A stretch of 5,426 nt of DNA. Origin: an uncultured Saprospiraceae bacterium. GTDB lineage: Bacteria > Bacteroidota > Bacteroidia > Chitinophagales > Saprospiraceae. This document shows, one piece after another, positions 1 through 5,350 of this stretch. Made by a program: the position numbers and the translations under genes. The notes beneath the pieces are model-generated. The model was not told the DNA's origin, did no database searches, and saw only the letters and a program-made list of their open reading frames with translations. How positions within the stretch are numbered: the stretch's first letter is position 1; every line of letters begins with the position of its first letter. The stretch spans positions 1 through 5,426 of the forward strand of contig CALHBW010000272.1 of the NCBI GenBank assembly GCA_937930625.1, read 5' to 3'.

Positions 1-3
1 TTG

Positions 4-200
4 AAATTTAAATAATGTAAAATGTAAAATAATAAATGTAAAAGTTGTAGGACGCGGGTGGACGCAATATGCTCTTATTTTATTGATTTTTAAATTTTTA
101 AATAATATAAAAACATAAATGTATTGTACACGTACTACAAGCACTTTTACATTTTAAATTTGATATTTTACATTTCAAAAAAGTGTCAACTACTTTTACA
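4..200. repeat. Palindromic repeat, unit A (right arm shortened)
   Basis: First of two tandem copies of an AT-rich element. Its left arm (4-120) repeats at 203-326 with one substitution and one missing 7-base word. The left arm opens with in-register heptamers TGTAAAA (16-22), TGTAAAA (23-29), TAATAAA (30-36) and TGTAAAA (37-43). It continues with a GC-richer core GTAGGACGCGGGTGGACGC (48-66). The centre (121-138) differs from unit B at three of 18 bases. The right arm is shortened: about 65 bases present in unit B are missing, leaving inverted heptamers TTTTACA at 145-151, 166-172 and 194-200 with variants between. Like unit B it contains AGTGTCAACTAC (182-193). No reading frame of note crosses it. 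Confidence 0.85.
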
Positions 201-202
201 GC

Positions 203-479
203 AAATTTAAATAATGTAAAATGTAAAATAATAAATGTAAAATGTAAAAGTTGTAGGACGCGGGTGGACGCAATATGCTCTTATTTTATTGATTTTTAAA
301 TTTTTAAACAATATAAAAACATAAATGTAGTGTGCGCGTACTACATTTGTGTTTTTTTATTATTTAAAAATTTAAAAATCAATAAATTAGAAACGTCTCG
401 CGTCCTACGACTTTTACATTTTACATTTATTATTTTACATTTTACATTAAATTAACTTAAATGCAAAAGTGTCAACTAC
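203..479. repeat. Palindromic repeat, unit B (long inverted repeat)
   Basis: Complete copy of the element. The two arms pair as a long hairpin: 212-250 with 411-449 (39 bp, perfect), 285-308 with 363-386 (24 bp, perfect) and 323-331 with 340-348 (9 bp), around the loop GTGCGCGT. The section between the first two stems is diverged. The outer stem consists of five heptamers on each side: TGTAAAA, TGTAAAA, TAATAAA, TGTAAAA, TGTAAAA (215-249), mirrored as TTTTACA words at 412-446. The unit ends with AGTGTCAACTAC (468-479), shared with unit A. It carries no gene and no transposase. It may be a MITE-like element or a structured transcript end. Confidence 0.88.
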
Positions 480-500
480 CTTGATGAACTTGTCAAATTA

Positions 501-535
501 TTCATTATCCATTAATCATTATCCATTATCCATTA
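501..535. repeat. Heptamer array TCCATTA overlapping the end of the OsmC-fusion gene
   Basis: Five units at an exact 7-bp period: TTCATTA, TCCATTA, ATCATTA, TCCATTA, TCCATTA. Read on the gene's strand the word is TAATGGA, which carries a TAA stop. The OsmC-fusion gene ends inside it, with its TAA at 521-519, and the array encodes the last residues of that protein. Confidence 0.9.
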
Positions 536-1736
536 ATTTCGACTCAATCTTCACTACACTTTGAAGCGTCTTATGTACCGGACATCGTGTTGAGATTTCG
601 AGGATGCGTTGTCGTTGTTCTTCTGTTAAATTTCCTTCTAATTCTATTGTACAATCAAAATGTTCGATGCGTTTACCGACATTTTCGCAGTCTGTACAAT
701 CCTCCATATACCGACGACTGTAATCAATATGTACGAGTGCTTCCTGCAAATCCCACTTCTTTCGGCGGGCATACATGTGCATGGTCATCACCTTGCAAGC
801 TGCCAATGAAGACGAAAGTAATTGATAAGGAGAAGGACCAAAATCATCGCCGCCCACTGACTCCGATTCATCCGCAAGAAGGGCGTGTTTGCCTGCTTTG
901 ATTTCGGTGGTATAGCCTGTATCGTCAAGTCGCGCGGCAACTTGTTTATCTGTTTTCAAAGGGGTGGATTGTGGCTTATCAATGTAGCGTCCCAACCATG
1001 TTCCCACCAAATTGCCGACATAATGTGCATCCGATTTATTGCTCAACATATGGTCTGCACCATCCAACGAAACAAAACTTTTCGGATGGTGTGCAGCATG
1101 GTAAATCTTAGCCGCATTTTCGATTTGGACAATGGTATCTTGGGGTGAGTGCATCACAAGGATGGGTTTGCGAAGTTCGCGCAAGACACCGTACATATTT
1201 TTGCTTTGCAAGTCATCCAAAAATTGTTTTTTAATTGTAAATGCCCTGCCGCCGATGTTGACTTTGGCTTTTCCGGTCGCTTCGATGGTTTCGATATTAT
1301 CAGCAATTAGATGGGTGACATGTTCCGGTTCAGAAGGCGTCCCTATCGTGGCTACGGCTTTGATAGACGACAATTGCGAAGCAGCAAAAACTACTGCCGC
1401 ACCACCCAGGGAATGTCCGACCAACAACTGCGGAGCTTCGTAATTTTCTTCTAAAAATTGCGCTGCCGCCAATATGTCTTCTACGTTTGATGTGAAATTT
1501 GTATCTTCAAAATCGCCTTCACTTTCACCCAATCCGGTAAAATCAAAACGCAGTACCGCAATACCGTTTTGCGTCAAACATCGCGCAATGTAACGCGTTG
1601 CAATCAGGTTTTTATTACCCGTAAATACATGCGCCAATATGGCGTAGGCATAAGTAACGCCATCCGCAGGTATTTCCAATTTAGCGGAAAGTTTATAGCC
1701 GTTTTGGTTGGTAAATTGTACTTTCTTTGATTGCAT
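519..1736 (-). CDS. Bifunctional alpha/beta hydrolase / OsmC family protein
   Basis: A 405-residue cytoplasmic fusion. Residues 1-255 form an alpha/beta hydrolase with an oxyanion-region HVFTG (36-40), the nucleophile elbow GHSLGG with Ser109, a likely acid Asp200 (HSPQD) and His229 (GADHM), so the catalytic triad looks complete. Residues 260-400 form an OsmC/Ohr-type domain with the two expected redox cysteines, Cys314 (LAACKVMT) and Cys385 (TRCPVHKT), plus a CTDC pair at 347-350. OsmC/Ohr proteins reduce organic hydroperoxides using a thiol donor. The substrate of this fusion class is not established, so esterase plus peroxidase activity is inferred from the domains. There is no signal peptide. 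The ATG at 1736 gives a start that fits the hydrolase fold. The last codons (LMDNG) and the TAA stop are written by the TCCATTA heptamer array, so the extreme C-terminus is probably not conserved. It is separated by 290 bp from the gene upstream and probably has its own promoter. Confidence 0.93.
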   Translation of the reverse strand: MQSKKVQFTNQNGYKLSAKLEIPADGVTYAYAILAHVFTGNKNLIATRYIARCLTQNGIAVLRFDFTGLGESEGDFEDTNFTSNVEDILAAAQFLEENYEAPQLLVGHSLGGAAVVFAASQLSSIKAVATIGTPSEPEHVTHLIADNIETIEATGKAKVNIGGRAFTIKKQFLDDLQSKNMYGVLRELRKPILVMHSPQDTIVQIENAAKIYHAAHHPKSFVSLDGADHMLSNKSDAHYVGNLVGTWLGRYIDKPQSTPLKTDKQVAARLDDTGYTTEIKAGKHALLADESESVGGDDFGPSPYQLLSSSLAACKVMTMHMYARRKKWDLQEALVHIDYSRRYMEDCTDCENVGKRIEHFDCTIELEGNLTEEQRQRILEISTRCPVHKTLQSVVKIESKLMDNG

Positions 1737-1764
1737 ATTTAGCTCATGATGCTTCGATTTATAA

Positions 1765-1782
1765 TTGACAAGTATTTGTCAA
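1765..1782. promoter_or_regulatory. Inverted repeat TTGACAA-N4-TTGTCAA upstream of the OsmC fusion
   Basis: A 7-bp perfect inverted repeat with a 4-base spacer (GTAT), centred about 37 bp upstream of the ATG at 1736. It could be a dimeric repressor site or a small hairpin in the leader. Upstream on the minus strand, TCAATTTG (1799-1792) matches 7 of 8 positions of the Bacteroidota -7 consensus TAnnTTTG. That would place the repeat around or just after the transcription start. The matching -33 TTG at 1818-1816 is 16 bases away, closer than usual, so the promoter is uncertain. Confidence 0.4.
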
Positions 1783-1899
1783 TGTCTTCGCCAAATTGAT
1801 AATTAATTTAAAAAACAATTTATATTCTATTCATTTTTAATAATTAATAAAAATTAAAAACAAAAAATTATCTTCTACGAATTTGCAATTATTCATTCG

Positions 1900-1937
1900 G
1901 CGAACATATTTCTCTATAAATCAAGGTAATAGTTCGC
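1900..1937 (-). other. Hairpin next to the 40-bp palindrome
   Basis: GCGAACATATT (1900-1910) pairs with AATAGTTCGC (1928-1937), giving ten pairs with one bulged A and a 17-base loop. It lies three bases from the perfect palindrome, so the 3' region of the lipoprotein transcript could fold into two adjacent stem-loops. Confidence 0.45.
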
Positions 1938-1940
1938 TAT

Positions 1941-1980
1941 TAAGCCGTAGAGAAAATTCATGAATTTTCTCTACGGCTTA
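1941..1980 (-). terminator. Perfect 40-bp palindrome, possible terminator of the lipoprotein gene
   Basis: TAAGCCGTAGAGAAAATTCA is followed directly by its exact reverse complement, with no spacer and no mismatch. It starts 46 bases past the TGA of the lipoprotein gene, where a transcript end is expected. The RNA would form a stem of about 18 pairs. There is no T-run on either side, so it is not a classical intrinsic terminator. It might instead protect the 3' end or be a repeat element. Confidence 0.55.
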
Positions 1981-1989
1981 TAACTGTCT

Positions 1990-2024
1990 GCCTATGGACT
2001 ATCGACTACGGACTATCGACTAAT
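1990..2024. repeat. Heptamer array GACTATC/GACTACG after the lipoprotein gene
   Basis: Five in-register 7-bp units: GCCTATG, GACTATC, GACTACG, GACTATC, GACTAAT. On the gene's strand the words read GATAGTC and CGTAGTC, each holding a TAG. The array begins two bases beyond the TGA stop (2029-2027). The same words appear after bshC at 3741-3775. Confidence 0.9.
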
Positions 2025-2026
2025 TA

Positions 2027-3061
2027 TCAATTAAAACAAAAGCCACCCGGAATCACTCCTGCCTCAAAACTATCAATCGGCGTACCATCAGGACGATAAT
2101 AAAAAACGCTACCTTTGGACTGAAAATCAGCCGCGTCGGAAGTATAGATATAACCATTTGCAGGATCTACTCCCAAGCCATAAAAGGTGTAATTATCAGA
2201 AGTAATAAAAGAATTTCCGGGCAATATGCCATCTTCGATATCCATTCTCCAAACCTCTCCGCTTTCGAGATAATACAGTTGGTCACCTGCGCCATTGATA
2301 ACAAGCTTTTGTGGTGACGCATCCGCATTAGAGAAGGTAAACACTTGCTCTGTTTCGAGCGTATTGGGGTCGATGCGTCGCAAAGCAGGAACATCCTCAC
2401 CATAATAACCGCCATCGCTCAATACCCAAATTTTTCCGTTTCTATCAACTTGCAGACTGTTGGGTGCATAAGTTACGGAAAGCGTCTGTATGACTTCATC
2501 CGTAGCGGCATCAATGACCATCAAATCATAACTATTCATAATACCAACAAAGACTTTTCCGCCGGACATGACCATCTGTTCGCCCCATCCCGTTGAGATG
2601 GTTTTGGTGATTTCATTGGTTTTTAAATCAATAATATCTAAGGTCGTAGAGCCACCAAAAGTAATATTCGTTACGTAGGCTTTATCGTTATTAATTGGTA
2701 GAAAATAGCGTGGTGCGGTTAGTCCGCTGATAGTGCCTTCGCTTTCGAGTGTTGTGCCATTAGCAACTTCAATTTTACCCGAATTATTCACCACAATATA
2801 CGCTTTGTTATTGTGAAAAGTCATGGATTGAACTACGTCACCGAGCTTAAATTCGTTGACCTCCTCAAAAATACCATCCCATACTGAACCCGATTCCCGG
2901 CTTATAGCGGTCAGCGAACCATTTGATGAGCCAAAATTCCCTTCGTTTAGTACGAAAACATGATTGTCCAAATCTCCCCATATGGGCGGATTTCCATCAT
3001 CTTCGCAAGCAGCAAACAGCAAACTTGCTATCAATAAAAAACCTAATAATCTGATATTCAT
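2027..3061 (-). CDS. DUF5074/YncE-like (BtuG-type) beta-propeller surface lipoprotein
   Basis: A 344-residue lipoprotein. Residues 1-18 are a signal peptide with lipobox LFAAC and lipidated Cys19. The following EDD resembles the acidic export signal that takes Bacteroidota lipoproteins to the outer face of the outer membrane. The rest is a chain of beta-propeller blades, visible as recurring units such as KAYVTN...LDIIDLKTNEITKTI (127-155) and KVFVGI...LMVIDAATDEVIQTL (169-194). The motif VLNEGNFGSSNGSL (37-50) and the ending AGVIPGGFCFN (334-344) match the DUF5074/YncE-like family. That family includes BtuG, the vitamin B12-capturing partner of the TonB-dependent transporter BtuB. Those genes usually sit beside a TonB-dependent receptor, and none is present here, so the ligand is unknown. 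The length suits a complete seven-bladed propeller. The ATG at 3061 gives a clean signal peptide behind an A-rich leader without a Shine-Dalgarno site. The TGA stop is followed at once by TAA. Confidence 0.88.
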   Translation of the reverse strand: MNIRLLGFLLIASLLFAACEDDGNPPIWGDLDNHVFVLNEGNFGSSNGSLTAISRESGSVWDGIFEEVNEFKLGDVVQSMTFHNNKAYIVVNNSGKIEVANGTTLESEGTISGLTAPRYFLPINNDKAYVTNITFGGSTTLDIIDLKTNEITKTISTGWGEQMVMSGGKVFVGIMNSYDLMVIDAATDEVIQTLSVTYAPNSLQVDRNGKIWVLSDGGYYGEDVPALRRIDPNTLETEQVFTFSNADASPQKLVINGAGDQLYYLESGEVWRMDIEDGILPGNSFITSDNYTFYGLGVDPANGYIYTSDAADFQSKGSVFYYRPDGTPIDSFEAGVIPGGFCFN

Positions 3062-3076
3062 AATTTTATTTTTGAT

Positions 3077-3148
3077 GAGTTGTGGAATTGACGAGTTGCC
3101 GTGTCGTCGTCAATTCGACAACTCTACAACTCATGAACTCGTCAACTC
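3077..3148. repeat. Octamer array with a strand switch, between the two envelope genes
   Basis: The 72 bases divide into nine octamers in perfect register. Three read forward (GAGTTGTG, GAATTGAC, GAGTTGCC; 3077-3100). Six read in reverse (3101-3148; on the minus strand GAGTTGAC, GAGTTCAT, GAGTTGTA, GAGTTGTC, GAATTGAC, GACGACAC). The forward and reverse halves pair: 3077-3094 with 3107-3124 at 17 of 18 bases, 3075-3083 with 3126-3134, and 3088-3097 with 3136-3145, so alternative hairpins are possible. The stop of the upstream gene (TGA, 3149-3147) overlaps the first octamer. The array ends about 15 bases before the lipoprotein ATG. Confidence 0.9.
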
Positions 3149-3641
3149 AAAATCGCTTTGTTTTTCTTTTTTTCTTTTTTTCTTGTGTTCCGAAAGATAA
3201 TTCGGTGCTGGTATAAAGCGTCCCAAAAGTCAAGGTCGCATTATACACCTGCGAAATGGCATTAATCACTTGGTCTTTAGTCAATTCTTTCAGGGGGTGG
3301 ATATACGCCACCCACATAATATCGTTTGAGACGGCGTATCGCACATCGAGTGCTGTGTGAAAATTAGCTTCCATCGCTGCTTTCATTTCTTCCTCTGTCA
3401 CGTCTTTTGCTTCCTTGACAGGAGCAATAATTCTCATTCTATTGTTGGTTTGGTCAGTAATACACATCATGGGCATACCCTTGATTTGCATTTCCCACAT
3501 GCCGTTTGTCCCAACGACGGAATCACTCATCACGTAGATAATCTTTTCTAGTTTGTCATTATCCATCATTTGGGCATCAACTTGGTTTGGAAGGCAAGAC
3601 AGCATGGCTATCATTAAAATTGTAGTGCAAAGATACTTCAT
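3147..3641 (-). CDS. Small secreted protein of unknown function
   Basis: The product is 164 residues and I do not recognise a named family. The frame can be extended upstream to a TTG at 3704, but those codons lie in the intergenic heptamer repeats. The ATG at 3641 follows an A-rich leader and begins a good signal peptide (MKYLCTTILMIAMLSCLPN), so it is preferred. Cleavage is likely after VDA (residues 21-23), before Gln24. Cys16 in MLSC is a poor lipobox. The mature part is about 141 residues. It has an amphipathic helix TEEEMKAAMEANF (82-94), a hydrophobic strand pair RYAVSNDIMWVAYIHPL (101-117), a second helix TKDQVINAISQVYN (121-134) and LTFGTLYTS (137-145). This alternation of helix and strand loosely recalls the YbjN/CesT chaperone-like fold, which is only a guess. 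The tail is basic (KKKKRKTKR, 155-163) and encoded by A-runs. It lies 122 bp downstream of bshC and 85 bp upstream of the propeller lipoprotein gene. Confidence 0.75.
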   Translation of the reverse strand: MKYLCTTILMIAMLSCLPNQVDAQMMDNDKLEKIIYVMSDSVVGTNGMWEMQIKGMPMMCITDQTNNRMRIIAPVKEAKDVTEEEMKAAMEANFHTALDVRYAVSNDIMWVAYIHPLKELTKDQVINAISQVYNATLTFGTLYTSTELSFGTQEKKKKRKTKRF

Positions 3642-3681
3642 TAGACTTTTTTTATTGGTTAAAAAATGAATTAAAATAGCA

Positions 3682-3709
3682 GATAGTTGGTAGTCTGTAG
3701 GCAATCGTA
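3682..3709. repeat. Inverted heptamer words upstream of the small secreted protein gene
   Basis: GATAGTT, GGTAGTC, TGTAGGC and AATCGTA follow at a 7-bp period. The first three are reverse complements of GACTAYS-type words, so they face the array at 3741-3775 across the hairpin at 3715-3738. The TTG-initiated extension of the small gene runs through this stretch, which is why that longer start is rejected. Confidence 0.6.
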
Positions 3710-3714
3710 AGTCT

Positions 3715-3738
3715 TATTTTTCGCGTAGCGAAAAAATA
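3715..3738 (-). terminator. Hairpin after bshC, possible terminator
   Basis: TATTTTTCGC pairs with GCGAAAAAATA around the loop GTA, with one extra A on the right side. It lies 26 bases past the bshC stop. The stem carries its own T-runs but no separate U-tract follows it, so termination is possible rather than shown. Facing heptamer arrays flank it on both sides. Confidence 0.45.
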
Positions 3739-3740
3739 AA

Positions 3741-3775
3741 AACTATGGACTATCAAGCATCGACTACGGGCTAAC
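3741..3775. repeat. Heptamer array overlapping the bshC stop codon
   Basis: Five units at a 7-bp period: AACTATG, GACTATC, AAGCATC, GACTACG, GGCTAAC. The bshC stop (TAG, 3766-3764) is inside the GACTACG unit, and the final residues VSP come from the last words. The words are the same as those at 1990-2024, about 1.7 kb away. Confidence 0.8.
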
Positions 3776-5350
3776 CACAAGCATTTGCTTATCTAAAACG
3801 TCAATATGTTCTTTTAAAGTGCCTATAAAATCATCACCGTATTTCAGATAAAACGCCATAAAATTGTCTTTACGCTCCTGCAAACCGCGATTTGGAAAGA
3901 GCTTTCCCTTCAAACCTTTGATGCGGTTGGTAGAGGTTTCGTGTTGACGTTTTTCGGCACGAAGGAGTTTTTGTTCGAGTTGGTCGAGACTTTTTAGGGC
4001 TTTTGTTTGTTCCCCCAATACGCTTTTTTCGAGCGAGTTATCAATACTTTTGGCTTGCGTCAATACGTTATCATATAATGTTTTTAATTGTGTTTTTGCT
4101 TCGCTCAAATCTAATTCTTGCTTAGTATTTTTTTGTACAAAATGCTTAATTAAGGCGTCTTCTTCCGTGAAAATTTCCGCTACACTCAAGCCCAGTTGAC
4201 TCATCTTTTTAGTTTGTCCTACATCGAGCCACATCACCGAAGCCCGCCGCACCAGCATCGGAAACGGCACGCCAAAATGCTCAAATTGCGCCTTGCGTTC
4301 CAGCCAATAAGCTATCTCCCCACCGCCGCCAATATACGCCAAATTCGGAAATAAAACTTCCTGATACAGTGGGCGCATAACCACATTCGGGCTGAATCGT
4401 TCGGGATATTCGCGTATTTCTTGTGTAATTTCTTTTTCGGAAAATGTATAATTCGTATTCAAGACCTTATACGCCTCACCCTCGCGCACGATACGCTCGC
4501 GCACACCTTCGCGCATGTAGAAAAAATTGATTTCGCGCGGTGTTGCCTGTCCTTTAAATCCGACTTTTTCTAACTCGCTAATCGTTTGATTAACAATTTG
4601 ATAGGAAGGTTGTTCTATAATTTCCTTTAAAATATAATCGACAAATAATTGCTTTGCCTCACGGCTGCTCGTTATGAAAACAACTAAGCCGTACTGTTTG
4701 AATAATTCATTAGCAAGATAAAAAGTGGCTTCGTCTAAAGTATCATTTTGCGCGTATGCGCGGTGCATCAGGTCGAATATTTTTTGAGCATTTTCCGAAT
4801 CGCCGAGTAGCGTTTTGAGTTCATCGAGAACAGGCGCGATATTTTTGGTGGACATCTTTCCTACCGAACCTTTTTCATCATTTTCCCAAGCCAGCGTTTT
4901 GCCAAATAAATTAAAATGATTGATTTCCGCAAAATCATGGTCTTCGCTGCCCATCCAATATACAGGCACAAAATTATAGTCGGGATAATGTTCGGCGAGT
5001 TGTTCTGTGAGATTAATCGTGGAAATAATTTTATAGATAAAATAAAGGGGTCCCGTAGCCAGAGAGGGTTGATGTCCTGTGATGATGGTAAAGGTATTAT
5101 CCGAATTTAAAGCCTCAATATTCGCAATGACTTTATCGGTCGTATTAATGTGTTGATATTGTTTTTTGAGGATATTTACGAGCGCATTTCGATTTTTATA
5201 CGCCTTTTTCTTTTCGATAATTGTTTTAAAACTTTCTATCGAAACAGGATATTCGTAGAAAGGTCGCAATGCTTCGGCTTCTTGTACATAAGCCCTGTCT
5301 CGCGCCGAAAATTGAGGTACTTGGTCGTATGTTAATTTAGTAATCTGCAT
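3764..5350 (-). CDS. bshC: Bacillithiol biosynthesis cysteine-adding enzyme BshC
   Basis: BshC is thought to add L-cysteine to glucosaminyl-malate, the last step in making the low-molecular-weight thiol bacillithiol, in the cytoplasm. The 528-residue product has family hallmarks throughout: TGHQPSLATGPLYFIYKI (91-108, a nucleotidyltransferase-like His motif), FVPVYWMGSEDHDFAEINHF (127-146), RFSPNVVMRPLYQE (318-331) and NLAYIGGGGEIAYWL (336-350). A charged helical stretch at about 380-475 fits the coiled coil of the BshC fold, followed by the C-terminal region. The length is normal for the family. The frame runs open to a TTG at 5398, but the ATG at 5350 starts MQITKLTYDQVPQFS, the usual N-terminus, and is preferred. 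The other bacillithiol genes (bshA, bshB) are not in the window. The TAG stop lies inside a GACTACG heptamer of the array at 3741-3775. A TATTTTG at 5402-5396 on the minus strand is a weak candidate -7 element. Confidence 0.95.
   Translation of the reverse strand: MQITKLTYDQVPQFSARDRAYVQEAEALRPFYEYPVSIESFKTIIEKKKAYKNRNALVNILKKQYQHINTTDKVIANIEALNSDNTFTIITGHQPSLATGPLYFIYKIISTINLTEQLAEHYPDYNFVPVYWMGSEDHDFAEINHFNLFGKTLAWENDEKGSVGKMSTKNIAPVLDELKTLLGDSENAQKIFDLMHRAYAQNDTLDEATFYLANELFKQYGLVVFITSSREAKQLFVDYILKEIIEQPSYQIVNQTISELEKVGFKGQATPREINFFYMREGVRERIVREGEAYKVLNTNYTFSEKEITQEIREYPERFSPNVVMRPLYQEVLFPNLAYIGGGGEIAYWLERKAQFEHFGVPFPMLVRRASVMWLDVGQTKKMSQLGLSVAEIFTEEDALIKHFVQKNTKQELDLSEAKTQLKTLYDNVLTQAKSIDNSLEKSVLGEQTKALKSLDQLEQKLLRAEKRQHETSTNRIKGLKGKLFPNRGLQERKDNFMAFYLKYGDDFIGTLKEHIDVLDKQMLVVSP

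Noticed and set aside
1..250. CRISPR array
   Set aside because: The repeated words are 7 bp, contiguous and degenerate. There are no unique spacers between repeats of CRISPR length.
1..518. Insertion sequence
   Set aside because: No transposase frame and no clear target-site duplication. A non-autonomous element remains possible.
587..1443. Three overlapping plus-strand open frames (587-901, 885-1148, 1132-1443)
   Set aside because: They lie antisense to the well-supported hydrolase/OsmC gene, show no domain-like pattern and overlap one another.
2167..2596. Short open frames within the propeller gene on both strands
   Set aside because: They are out of frame with a complete lipoprotein and have no signal, domain or leader of their own.
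2964..3551. Plus-strand open frames at 2964-3200 and 3357-3551
   Set aside because: They are antisense to the lipoprotein start and the small secreted gene. The first runs through the octamer array and the pyrimidine tract, so its protein is low-complexity.
3642..3704. Longer start (TTG at 3704) for the small secreted protein
   Set aside because: The extra 21 residues come from intergenic heptamer words and would bury the signal peptide.
4916..5335. Plus-strand open frames inside bshC
   Set aside because: Antisense to conserved BshC motifs, with no independent support.
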